DNA of 64,000 nt from Phorcus lineatus (Eukaryota > Mollusca > Gastropoda > Trochida > Trochidae): positions 29,002,254 to 29,066,253 of the forward strand of contig OV121086.1 of NCBI GenBank assembly GCA_921293015.1, written 5' to 3'. Both the position numbers and the translations under genes were made by a program. Positions 11,912 through 24,199 of this stretch are shown piece after piece; position 1 is the stretch's first letter; each line of letters opens with the position of its first letter. The notes beneath the pieces were generated by a model. The model worked only from the letters and a program-made list of their open reading frames with translations. It did not search any database and was not told the origin of the DNA.

Positions 11912-12949
11912 CTCTATATATTGGTTTGTCACTGATCACTTTAACAGCCAAAGTGTTTATCTATTTTGGGATCTCGGTAAGCAGTAGCATCCTTACAAAT
12001 TTCTGCAAACTGTTGAGCAGAGAAAGGGTTAGTGTATACAAGCATCTGCTTAATTTTTGAGCTTAGAGGCCAATGCATTATCATAGGCAATGTACTTTAA
12101 AGATTATGTGGAACGGATTGATTGAATAGCATTTCATTCTCTCAAAGCTTTGCATCGTATGAAATCCCTCTCAGTGATTTTATTTGAAAGGTCAAGGGGC
12201 ATTTGTTTACGGTTTGTGTTTAATGTCCGTGGGTGATATAATTACTTAATTTCAACTACATGAACTATTGATATTTAATGGAATACATACATCAACATTA
12301 GTGTGGTGTCTGAAATAGTTAGACAGGCATTGGTAACACTCAAAACTGTCTGTAAAGGATTCATTCCATTAAGCATTTGATATAAATTTCTGTCATCCCT
12401 CAGTAATTGAGAAACAAATTATCAATATCATTCAAGTTTATGTTTAATTTCATCTAGAAAATTTTGAAATTAAGATTTCTATAAGTTATTTATTAAATAT
12501 AATGATGAACTGTTATTACTAATATGTGATAAATGCACATGAAGGACATTATAAGTGGTTGGGGTTGCAGTTTTTGTGTGTGGATTTTTTTAAAAAAAGT
12601 TATAAGCAATTCGTGGACAAAGTTTTGACAATTGTATCATTTTCTCCAGACAAGTGAAACCATCAATTTCTTTACTTTAAATGATGTAACGTTGAGTGTA
12701 AAGATCTTTTAAAGGGTAATTCAGTATATGAAAATAAGACTTGCAAAGAAAAACAATAGACGAGCAGAAAATAATATTATATCTCATACACATCTCAAGC
12801 ATACATGGAAACCCTTTCCCAGAATCTTTGAAAGCACTATGACAAACATTGTCAACTATTGATTTTGGAAGTTCTCCATTACTTGAACAGTTTTCTTCAA
12901 TTTCCATTGTGTACCTAAAGTCATTTATATGAGTTCACCAGGTTTGTGT
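11912..12949. other. No recognisable gene
   Basis: AT-rich noncoding sequence. I see no repeats, coding exons or RNA genes. Confidence 0.4.
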
Positions 12950-13190
12950 CAACTCAAGGTAGACTGGAAACAAGTGTTGTTCATTTCTTTTTCCAATTGT
13001 AGACATTTTAAAACTCTACAACTATTGAGGACAGAACAGTGTCCCTTGGTCGATGAGGCACGACAGACACTAAGCTTATTGATGGATGGATTACAGGTGC
13101 GGGCCACTGATTGCCTCTGTATTGAATCTCCAAATAAGACCCATATTCTTGCAATGAGAGCACCTTGTGTGATTACTTAGTCAATGATTT
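12950..13190 (+). repeat. Local duplication, copy 1
   Basis: The block around ACAGTGTCCCTTGGTCGATG through ATTGATGGATGGATTACAGG to TCTGTATTGAATCTCCAAAT recurs in diverged form about 690 bp downstream (13650-13835). This copy is open in frame as 12929-13180, but the downstream copy is frame-broken. A coding function is therefore not supported. Confidence 0.6.
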
Positions 13191-13649
13191 ACTTCTGACA
13201 TTTTCAAGTCTAATACACTTGACACTGATAGCTGAATTGTGATGTCAAATGACAGTGTCATTGAGGAATGAATGTAACTTTGTTACCAAGGAAAGCCATT
13301 TGTTTTTTTTAATTAAGATTTCATAAAAAGAATCACTTTGAACTGATGAACTGACATAATGGGCAATCATTTGACATCTGTTTCTTCCAAGATGTTTATT
13401 CAGCCTATTTTGAAAACCAAAATTTATTGTATTTTCTTCAATTTAACAATATCCTTAATTTATACAACATTTTGTTTGTTTCCGTATATTTTTGTGTATA
13501 TGGCATTTGTTTCCATATCAATTTGTGTATATAGCATAAGAAATTGACCAAAATGTAAGCACTCATTTAATTTGGTATGATGCTTACACTATTATAATAT
13601 TCTCTATTTGCTATTTGCTATAATAGAATAATTTCAACACAGTATCAAG

Positions 13650-13835
13650 TTAACCAAAGATGAAATTTCAGACCTATCCAAAGTAATCCTGCACTTCCAT
13701 CACAGAAGTGTCCCAGCTCTATGATTTAGACAGACATAGAGCTTATTGATGAATATATTACAGGTGTGCCTCTCCTGATAGCTTCGGTATTGAATATCTA
13801 GACCAGGATGTCAGTATTAGCCATATAACAAGAAA
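13650..13835 (+). repeat. Local duplication, copy 2
   Basis: This is the diverged copy of 12950-13190. Shared landmarks are AGTGTCCC, AGACA..AGCTTATTGATG, ATTACAGGTG and GGTATTGAATATCTAGACCA. Indels break the frame that is open in copy 1. Confidence 0.6.
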
Positions 13836-15927
13836 CAGCTTCCAAATGAATTGGTCAATAATAACCTGAAGATCAAGAGGTACTTTGCCAGGGCCTGCAT
13901 CTGATGCTTGATTCCTCAATCAATCTGTTCCACTGGTAACCTGATGATTTGGCCTTAATGTTTTTGGCTAATTATTTATGATGCCCTTTCTGTCATATAT
14001 ATTTTCTAAAGACCTCTAAAATTGAAATTGAAAACTCATAGGCTGTCACAATTTGACAAAAGAAGATTTGTGAAGTTTTCTTTATTATAGTTTTTGATTT
14101 GATTATAACATATTCCTTGTGATTTATCATATATTCCATATAAAGAAATGTGTTATAAGGAATTATTGTTCCTATTTAGGGTCCAAGGTAACATATGGAT
14201 ACCATAATCAAATGCAAGTAAATGCATATAAATATAAAACAATTTCACCAATTTATTACCCTTGTCTTTAGAAAGGGTTGTTAAAATTTATTCCTGGATC
14301 CAGTTTTGTTCCTAGGTGATCAGACCTAAGATGATAATAAGCATATTCTGAGAAGATTGGACTCTTTGCTATGGTAAAAGTATCGAGTGGGCAAGTGTAC
14401 CCAGGAACCCTGCAAGAACAACAGTGTGAGATATTGCTTGTATCTGAGTTTCATTAGGAGGAGTCATTCCAATTAGTGAACCAGCAGAACCCTCTATATC
14501 TGGCACTGTATTATCGGATAGAGCGTGAGGGCAGTGATAATACTAGTCTTATTACAGCATTACTAACCAGTCATTTGTTCCTGCTGTTTCTAGTTAGGGA
14601 AACACTTTTCATTGTTGTATCAATATTGCAATGTCCTGATATTTAGTTAAAACTATTAGCTCTAACTCAATTTGAATATTTCAAATAACATCTCAATTTA
14701 TATTATAATATTTCTAAAGCTTTTCATATCTACTCTAATTTGATATTTAATGCTTTGGTTTTTCTATTTAAAGTTATTCATATATTTAAATGACTTGAAA
14801 CTTCAGGTCATTGTATACTCTAGAGTAATATTTATGCAAGTTACCAAAAAGCTTCAAAGCTAATTTGGAGAATGAAAATGAGAAATTGCCTTGAAGTAAT
14901 TTCTTGTGCCTTAGGATAATTACAGTTTTATGGAGATTTAAATTTTCAAAATAACTCACTTGCGCAAATTTGTCATAATTCAGAAAATGTAGAGTGTTCC
15001 CTCAAGAGGGAAAATCCTCATTCATGAGGAAATATCACTGGCATTTGAGGCCATGAAGCTGTCAGCATCATTACGTTAATGGTGTCAGCTGTAATGTGTC
15101 ACTGTGAGTTGACTGTCTTTTCTTTCCATGTTATGTGTATGCTTATGTCATGCAGATTCTCTGTCCCATTGACTCTGTCATTGCAGGGCCTTATGAAAGG
15201 GGAGTATAGAAATATTTGATACCAGTCATCATCAATCATCGAAAATAATATGAAAGTGTATATTTTTGGTTTTATCTAAGTTTACAATAATATTTTTTCT
15301 TTTTAGATGAATACAATTTTTGCCTTTGCTATTGGAGCTTTTGAATTTATTGCATATGACACACCATGATATTCATTGAGATATTAATATCACTACCATA
15401 GGATTATTTTCGTTATGTATGCTTAAGGTTATCATGTTACTAATACTAGAATTGAAAGGACGCTTAAATGTCAATAAAGATTATCACTGACATGATATTT
15501 GACATTTCTTTGAAATGACAATTGAGTAAGATATCTGAGGTTTTATAGTATAATAGTAGGCATTAAGCAAAGGGAAAATGGACCAAAATACCGTAATCTA
15601 TTTTTGATCTTAAGAGAAGTTGCACAAATTTCATGAAAGCATGGATAAGGAGCTGTGTATACAGACCTCTTATTTATTTTGGTCCCAGTGCATTTATGGT
15701 TTTTAAAGCTCTACATGAAGTAAAAGAAAGAAAAAACTAATTTATCTAAATGCTTTTGCCACAGAACAAATAGTTCAAAATTATTCAGCATGGCCAATTA
15801 CCTGCAGTTAAAACTTATACTTGAAGGAAATAGAGCATTGATCACTGACTAAAGAAAGGCAATTCAAGAATATTCATGGACATACATACAGGGTTGAATT
15901 ATACCAAAGTGTTCAAAGGACAAGAAA
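13836..15927. other. No recognisable gene
   Basis: AT-rich sequence with no exon, RNA gene or clear repeat that I can support. Confidence 0.4.
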
Positions 15928-16257
15928 TCAACCGAAGTTTTTCATTATCCATGACAAACATGTAAGCTCAGGCCATGAGAAACTATCATGCACACCTACA
16001 TGTACACACCATATGTTATTGTACCTCAGTAAAGTGTTGACATGAACTATAATGTTATCCTTATTTACCCACTCCATTAAGATAAGGTGAAATAGATCCC
16101 TCTCATAGCTGCCCAACATTGTCCGACGGATAAACCACCTCCTTTTATCTCGATGAGGGGAGGTGTTGCTATGATTCTTGTTGCTCCAAAGCATGCAGCA
16201 TTTGCTGAATTGAAACAAAGTATTCTTCTTTTCAAAATTATATTGCCTGAGTGTCAT
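15928..16257 (-). pseudogene. Possible PIF/Harbinger transposase N-terminal remnant
   Basis: The minus strand has a 109-codon open frame, the longest in the window apart from RXYLT1 exons and one similar-length repeat-derived frame. Near residue 38 it reads KRRWFIRRTMLGSYERDLFH followed by LILMEWVNKDNIIVHVNTLL. The spacing follows the N-terminal pattern of Harbinger-type transposases, R-R-W-[WF]-[VI]-R...[YF]-H-x-L-x-x-E-x-x-x-x-D......N-x-L-R. Beyond this the match stops, and no DDE catalytic segment is visible downstream. It is probably a decayed fragment. A chance resemblance cannot be excluded. Confidence 0.33.
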
Positions 16258-17340
16258 CTGTTATATATCAATAAATAGAGACTGTATTCAGCCAAATTTG
16301 CTTCCTTACTACAATTGTTTTGTGAATGATTTATCAAATGAGGCTTGGCCTCTTTGGAGTTTCTATATGTGTGATAAATTAATTTAATTTTTTTTTTGAG
16401 CCTTGACAATGTGGTTTCATATGCTTTATATATGAGTTGTGATGAAAATCAGGTGTTTGTATGGATGATCCTGCTATGCTTTATGCAATCCAATTTGCAG
16501 GAAAGCAATTGAAATATTTATATTAATACAATCATACTTATCAATGAAATAAGTTTTAATTTTACATATTTGAGATGGTATGTTTTTCAGAATTTTTAAC
16601 ATAACTTGAATGTATGAAGTAAAAATTTGAAATAATTTTGAAATAAATCATTTGTTAAGTTAACTTACTAATGACAAAATGGTATTGCATGTAAAAAATT
16701 ATTTTTTATCAACAAATAAAAAAAGCCTTCAAATTGCTAATGGGATGCATTCTAGATAATTATAAAGTTTTGTTTGTCTTCGGTAGTTAGTGTTAAAGTG
16801 AACCCACAAGAAGCTTTCATATGTATGAGGATGATTATCCTGTTGAGCATTATTACTGGCTTCATGTTTGTTACTAAATGTGATTGAAATACTCTGGCAT
16901 TTGAGATGAATACCATGATCATCCTAAACCGATCAGGCGAACTCCATAGTTTTTCAAAGGGGCATGATTATATATTTTTATTGTTATTGTCAGGATATTA
17001 ATGCTCTCTTTGCACAACATTGACATTTTGATCACACCAATCAACGACTTGAAGCATGCATATTTACATGAAAATGGGAAATGATAATTTAGCAATATAC
17101 ATTTTGAAAATGAGGAGAGCCATAATGGAGGTAATTTACGCCATTGGTTTTTACCCAATGACTTTTACTCATGATTTTGCAATAAAGTATATGTTTGGCT
17201 GCACATTTTGCTTTTAAAATATTTAACTGTCAAGAAAAAATCATGTTTTATGTTTAAACTCACACATTCAGAGAAAAAGAGTGTTTAAGGGATGGTATTT
17301 ATCCTATTTGATATGATTGAATAGTAGTATTATGATTATG
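16258..17340. other. No recognisable gene
   Basis: AT-rich noncoding sequence. The minus-strand open stretch at 16919-17158 has no recognisable similarity. Confidence 0.4.
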
Positions 17341-17530
17341 CTAACGCTGTAAGGCTGTAAGGCGGGGGTAAGTACATAGTGTTCATTCTGTCAGTCTGTC
17401 CGCCACTAGAACTTTGTCTGGAGCATACCTCCTAAACTATACTGTCTTAACCAACTTCATACACAAGTCAGTCATATTCCCTAGATGTGCCGATATGGGT
17501 TTAGACTTGCAAATGAATTTAATTTAAGCA
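17341..17530 (+). mobile_element. 5' fragment of GGGGGTA tandem-array element
   Basis: It contains TAAGGCGGGGGTAAGTACAT, then GTGTTCATTCTGTCAGTCTG, then CTTTGTCTGGAGCATACCTC and CTAAACTATAC. These are the 5' end and about one repeat unit of the element found complete at 22157-23467. It stops where a SINE fragment begins. Confidence 0.7.
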
Positions 17531-17640
17531 TTGAATATCAGCGCAGTATCACCCATGGTTTGCTAGTTCTCGCCGATGCTCGCAGGTTTCACTGTAATGC
17601 ATAGCCACAATAGTGTAGGGGGGCTTTCTCCCTGCAATGT
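17531..17640 (+). mobile_element. Partial SINE copy (body only)
   Basis: It matches the inverse complement of about 9785-9885, including GCCGATGCTCGCAGGTTTCA, AATGCATAGCCACAAT and GGGCTTTCTCCCTGCAAT. The tRNA head and the 3' tail are missing. Orientation is opposite to the intact copy at 9713-10029. Confidence 0.75.
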
Positions 17641-20600
17641 GAGCTCCGCATGCTTCTACACTTGTGTTTCATGTTATTTTGTCACAAGGCATATCTGTAG
17701 CCTCAAATCATATTCATGAAACATAATCTTTGTAAATTTCTCCATAGATCAAATAACAATTTATTTTTCATGTCATCCTTACACAAAACATCTATGAACC
17801 CATACCATTGCATAAAAGCAGTGTCTGAGAGCCCATGAAATGTTATCCACATAAAATTTTAATTATAAAGACCCCATGCTGTGCTGAGTGAATAAGTGAT
17901 GAATTGAGCGATGTCACCATGCTTCTACATTCCTTTCACTGTGAGATCATCGCTCGTATCAAGTTCAGAATAGAAAATACTTGATAAAAGAACTTTTGTA
18001 CTCTGCTGAAAATATTCATAATTTTTTACCTTACATGAATAAAAACGCGAAGTAAGATTCTTTTGTAAAACTGTTGACTCAGCAATACCTTATGCCTTGC
18101 CTGTGGAGCATCTAGAAGCCTGGATGATATAATTGACAATTAGATTATATTTCCCTTTGGTGTGACAATGGTTCATTTCAAAATGTCAATTATAATACTT
18201 AATAATGCCCTTGTGGGTGTCAGTTATGGGAATTGAATTGATATCTGAATAAAGTTTCCATTGTGTAATGTTGTTAAACAAAATAGTCTGCTGTAAATTC
18301 TGACATTGTCACTTTTAATTAATAATTTGTAATTGGGTTACTGTGTCTCTAAAGGATTGCGATCTCATGTTGTTTTATTTACATGATGCTTTTGCTTCAA
18401 TGGTGGTTGATGTTAAATTTCATTAGGAATTGTGAAATCAATACTTTTGTTACAGAATTTACTCATACCATTGTTGAAATGAGAATTTGGCCAGAGAAAT
18501 TCCTTAAACAGTTATTTTGTCTAATGTAAAAAGAAACTTGGACTCAAATTCATAGCAAAACAGTAACTTTCCCAATTCTCTATTGACCTGCTGGATAAGA
18601 TATAAACCGTTGAAAGTTAATTTGTTTGATTTAATGTGAATTAGGGCTCATTTCTAAGCAATCTATATAATGAACCCATTGAGTCAATTAATCCTTTCCT
18701 GACAGGATATTAACGTTATCGTGGATGTTTATAATGATCTAATTAAGTGCGTACTTGAATCCTTAATGTACCTCGGTTGCTTTCTTTATGTTATTAATCT
18801 GTTTACAGAAAACAGGAAACATTCTAAGGTAAAGATTGCAAGGAGCAAGTCCAGACATTATTGAGTACAGACGTTTTGAACTTGGTGACCACTTTACCCA
18901 CACACTCTTTATTGAGCAGTGGGAACGTATTTGTTCAATACATGATCAATTGGAAATTGCTGAGCAATCAATCAAGGGTACAATTGACTCATCTTGATAC
19001 ATGATTTCTTATTTGTTGCTCTCTGAAATGGACAGATGTACAATATGGAAGCATTTGATCGTAATGGAAAGCCAATACTAATGCACTGGGAGAGGGACAA
19101 TACTGAATGCTAGGTAAACAACTAGTTAATTACAGTTTCATGTATTTGGAGCTGGTTGCTGGAAATAGCCTGCGTTGCACAATAGAGAGCTCCCTCCAAG
19201 AACATTTGACAGAAACCATTTAGCCATCTGTACCTGATTAGATATGCAGTCACTTATTGCTATACAATTACTCTGCCACACAGGTAGAATGCAATCAGAA
19301 TACCAACTTTTATTTTCAGCTTTATATTTTTAAAAACTTTCAATTAGTTGGTACCCAAAATATAGTATTCAGGTTACTGGTTACCATACACAGCCCATGT
19401 CCGTGAGAAAAAATAGTTGGTAAATTGTGCTTGAATTGACATCTGTTATAAATTATATATTCATATTTCTTTTGGGGATAGTTTTTCAATATCAATTTCC
19501 ATGAATCGTATATGTAGTTCAAACATATGTATGTGAAGTTGCACATTTATTACTGTCTCGCTACGAAATCTTTTTAAAAACCTTACTTGTCAACATGGCA
19601 AAAATAACAGAATATTTATAAAACTTTAAACCTTCTCAAATTCTAAACGTTGTATGAAGGCTATGCTATCTTTAATATTAGTCAATGTTCATGTTTTCAG
19701 AAGGTTACAAAAGTTATTTCCCTTTCTGTATACCACATACCATCAGCTTGGTTTCTGTGTGCAAAGAATGCACTCTCAAATCTGAAAGCAGATACTATAG
19801 CCATAGCATTTTAAAACAAATTAAAAATTTAATCTTGCTTTTCTCAACTCATTGCATCACATCAAAGTAAAGTTAGTTCTCCTTTATATCAAGGAAAACA
19901 TCTGCGCATACTTCAAAGCACTGGAAAAGCTAATAAGCCATTAGATTACATGCTTGCTGAACATGCACTGAAAATATACGCAAGCTTGCTTGTATCTAGA
20001 TCACAGAGGTGCACACACAAACTAGGCTAGACTATATAAATCTCTAGGTCACCTCTTTATCCCCTGATTTAAAACAAATTTAGCTTTTAGTTAGTTTGAT
20101 AAAGATGTATGAAATAAAGCCAAATTGATCGTCAAAATAAATAAGCTGCAGTTACATGTGATAACTCTTGCAGGCTTTTCTTTAACATATGTCATTCAAA
20201 GTCACACATTTGAACAAATATTTTTCCAGGGTTATTTTACACTATAATACTCATATGGAAGATATTGATGCCTAAGTACTATCTCATGAATGAATTTTGA
20301 TTAGGTTTTATCATAAACATATAAGTATAGTATAATTATCGTAAAGTAGTACTGATTTTAGCCTTGCACTGTTTTGGATACAACTATGCCTACAGCAACA
20401 TGTGGATATATGTTCAAAAAGACTTACATGTATTATGCTTAATTTCTTTCATGTACATGTTATTGTAACAACTGCCGTGTAACAGGACCAATATACAATA
20501 CACAATATTTCTGTCATATACTTGTACACTTAAATGTAACAACTAATGGGAAATGGAAACATTTTAAAAAAATAACTCTAAATCTTGTATATAAATGTAT

Positions 20601-22156
20601 ACCGTTCAATGAAGAATTACTTAAATGTAAAGAAGACAAATACTTAAATGTAGCCATGAAGGGTATCTAGTTTACCAACAGAGTTAAAGCATGTGCCAGG
20701 TAGTGAGGTTTTAATCAGCTGGTGTATGCAGGCAGTGTGTGGCATTGTTTGCATGACATTTTCATAACCTTCCACAGCTGCATCTTATGTCAAGCCTTCC
20801 CGTATCTAGTCTGATCATTTAACCTTATGCACAAAGGTCTGATTGAATTCCCAAACTTCTCTTGGTAGATACAGGAATCTTGTAAGGTTACCACTATTTT
20901 TCAATCAATTTAAAAAAAATTCTAATGAGAGGTTTGAACCCAAACCAACCAATCTCCCCTCTTCTCCCCTACCCCTGGAATTGTGACTTGTAAATTTGTG
21001 AATACTAGCTCAGTAACTGATAGTTTCTATAATCATGAATCAAGTTGCCCATGGCCATGTCAAAGCGTTTTGAATGATAAAATGTAATGTGAAATGCTAG
21101 GTTGCTGTTGTGTATCAATGATGTTGTGATCGTGTAGAAGTAGCCAGAAGTGGTTTTAGCCAGTACTTTCATAATTCACATCTAAATAGCAAACTATGCT
21201 TTGATATGGTAATTTAGACCTCTCCATTTATTGCATTGAGTGTTGTTGCTCCTATGAAAGTTTATATATAACAAGTTTTTAAAAAAATCAAAGAAATTAT
21301 TGTATTTGAATCAACCTGAAAGACATCTAATTTAGGAAATCAAGCATTGTTCCAAGTCAACCTAGTCTGATTTTCTCAGCTTTGATAGTCCAAATAATGT
21401 CATTACAGCTAAACTACTGTATTTACAACCAAAGACTATTAGTTTATCATGGGTCTGATTTGGTTTGCACTGTCTGGATATTTGGAGTAAATCTGTAGTG
21501 AGGGATAACTTATCAAGGGACTTGCCTTGAAAGGTTAAGCCAATCAATTGAATTGAATACTATAACTTGAGTACAGATATATCCAATTCTAATCAAGTGT
21601 TCTGAAATAACCAAATTTGTATTAAATTTGTGTCCAGATTCATGTTATTGTTTTTTTGCAGTTCAATCAAGTTTAGAATTTGAAATTTCAATTTGGTAAT
21701 TTGAATTTCAAATTGATGAAATGTGATGTTAGATCCACTCTACTATTTATTTTAATTTGTATCATGAGATCCATAAAGGGTTTGTACGATGTAATTATTT
21801 ATAAAATTATAGTGTGAGATAGCAACTAAAATGCTTAAATCTTGTCAATTAGATTTTTAATATATATTATTGAAATGATAGAGAATAAGTGTCTCTCCTT
21901 TAAAGCAGAAATGCAAAATTCTCTTTCTGCAGATAAAAACTTCACAACAATTTGAAAAACTGGTGCTCAGTCACAAAGGTTGCATGGGCATCATTTGTAA
22001 AAGGGATTTTTATAAATTAAATGTGATTTAATAGAGATCACAGCCATTGAATGAATATCCTAATGATATGTTCATCAATGTCAAATTGTATGACAAAATA
22101 ATTATTTTGTCTTTTAACATTAAAAAAATTTCACATTTCAGAAATATATATTTTTA
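17641..22156. other. No recognisable gene
   Basis: Four and a half kilobases of AT-rich sequence with no exon that I can assign. Small AT-rich inverted repeats occur, for example around 21680-21715. A 22-codon frame at 19046 and a donor-like site at 18829 were examined as RXYLT1 first-exon candidates and rejected on phase. Confidence 0.4.
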
Positions 22157-23467
22157 TACCCCCGCCTTACAGCGTAAGCGGGGGTATATAGCGTTCATTC
22201 TGTCCGTCCGTCTGTCCGTCTGTCCGTCTGTCTGTCTGTCCGTCTGTCCGTCTGTCTGTCTGTCCGTCTGTCCGTCTGTCCGTCAGTCACAAATCTTTGT
22301 CCGGAGCATATTTCCTAAACTATACATGCTAGCTTCACCAAACTTCATACACTTATCAACCATGATCCCTAGATGTGCCTTTTGAGGGTTAGACCAACAA
22401 ATGATTTTTATTTTTTGTGGTTTCCATGGAAACATGACTAAAACAGTGACTCTATGACCAAGTCCTTTGTCCGGAGCATATCTCCTAAACTATACATGCT
22501 AGCTTCAACAAACTTCATACACTTATCAACCATGATCCCTAGATGTGCCTTTTGAGGGTTAGACCAACAAATGATTTTTATTTTTTGCAGTTTCCATGGA
22601 AACATGACTAAAACAGTGACTCTATGACCAAGTCCTTTGTCCGGAGCATATCTCCTAAACTATACATGCTAGCTTCACCAAACTTCATACACTTATCAAC
22701 CATGATCCCTAGATGTGCCTTTTGAGGGTTAGACGAACAAATGATTTTTATTTTTTGCGGTTTCCATGGAAACATGACTAAAACAGTGACTCTATGACCA
22801 AGTCCTTTGTCCGGAGCATATCTCCTAAACTATACATGCTAGCTTCACCAAACTTCATACACTTATCAACCATGATCCCTAGATGTGCCTTTTGAGGGTT
22901 AGACCAACAAATGATTTTTATTTTTTGCGGTTTCCATGGAAACATGACTTAAACAGTGACAAAGTCCTTTGTACGGAGTATATCTTCATAACTATACATG
23001 CTATCTTTACCAAACTTCATACACTTATCAACCATGATCCATTGATGTGCCTTTTGAGGGTTAGACCAACAAATGATTTTTATTTTTTTTGCGCTTTCCA
23101 TGGAAACATGACTAAAACAGTGAATTTATGACTAAGTCCTTTGTCCGGAGTATATCTTCTAAACCGTACATGCTATCATCACCAAACTTCATACACTTAT
23201 CCATATTGGTGCGTCTCTTGAGGGTAAGACCAACAAATTATTTTTATTTTTTGCGTTTTACATGGAAACGTTACTAAAACAATGACTATCTGACAAAGTG
23301 CTTTTTCCTGAGCATATCTCCTAAACTATACATGCTAGCTTCAACAAACTTAATACACTTATCAACCATGATCCCTAAGTGAGCTTTTTGAGGGTAAGAC
23401 CAACAAAGAAAGCCAGACTATAGTTTGAAGCGGGGGTATGTGAGCTGTGCTCACTTCTTTACTTGTT
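22157..23467 (+). mobile_element. Mollusc-type element with tandem 170-bp array
   Basis: The 5' end is a palindrome of ACCCCCGC and GCGGGGGT around CTTACAGCGTAA. A GTCC/GTCT microsatellite follows, then about six and a half direct repeats of about 170 bp (starts near 22287, 22461, 22631, 22801, 22963, 23134 and 23297), then GAAGCGGGGGTATGTGAGCT. The 3' end has a GTGAGC/GCTCAC hairpin and the terminal motif ACTTGTT. Most units carry CTTTGTCCGGAGCATATCTC and TTTCCATGGAAAC. The first four units are nearly identical; later ones are degenerate. The layout recalls the bivalve 'pearl' and Helitron-like non-autonomous elements. No protein is encoded. Confidence 0.7.
22196..22287 (+). repeat. GTCC/GTCT tetranucleotide microsatellite
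   Basis: About 85 bp of alternating GTCC and GTCT units lie just inside the 5' end of the tandem-array element. The same position in the related fragments at 17380 and 37590 has shorter runs, so the microsatellite belongs to the element. Confidence 0.9.
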
Positions 23468-24199
23468 TTAGCCAATCGAGATACATCATAGATTATATAC
23501 ATTGTTAAAAAATTTAAGTTAATGTATTTACTGTGAACACCAATATGTAAATAAACATTTATTCTTAAGCATTCAATCTCTTAAGAACATAGTCATGCAA
23601 AGCAATTCACATTATGATCCCTGTTCTTTGTGTTGTTCAGGAGTTTCAATATTGACTTCCACAGCCAATAAATCCCTGGACATTTTCTTCAATCCTGATC
23701 AATAGTTTTATAACGCGTATGTGTAATATTTTCTTCACTTGATTGTCATGAAGAAGTGTTTATCTGGAGAGACTTAGGAATAGAGTTGCGCATGACTCCG
23801 TTGAATACTAAATCAATGAAGTTAGAGAAAAAGAATAGAAATGTGTAATGTGTATATTTGTCAGTCTTTGCATCCAACTTACAGTTCCTGAACCAGATGA
23901 AGAAAATCATTCAATATATCATAAAGCAACATATATCATGCAAGCAGTGTTGATAAGACCAATGCTTTTTATAATTTTTAGTTTCCATGGAAATGATATG
24001 ATAATGCTATACTGATTGTGATTCAGTGACACTTTGAGATTTATCAAACTAACAGTGTAGATATGCCTTTAACTGCATCTAGACTGATGTGACCCAGTGT
24101 AGAATAGTATTTTTCTAAATGGCTCTGCTCAATAAAATAGTAAAAGAAAACATATTTAAGTGATTTTAGGATTTCAAAAATGTTTTAGAATCTCTAATC
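23468..24199. other. No recognisable gene
   Basis: AT-rich noncoding sequence between the tandem-array element and the dispersed copy of the 50-63 kb repeat. Confidence 0.4.

Noticed and set aside
18767..18829. MYLGCFLYVINLFTENRKHS followed by AAG/GTAAAG as a first exon
   Set aside because: The donor is in phase 0, whereas exon 2 must be entered in phase 1. No similarity to the family's N-terminus.
22047..22385. 112-codon frame with SVCLSVCPSVCLSVCPSV repeats as a cysteine-rich protein
   Set aside because: It is a translation of the GTCC/GTCT microsatellite inside a transposable element.
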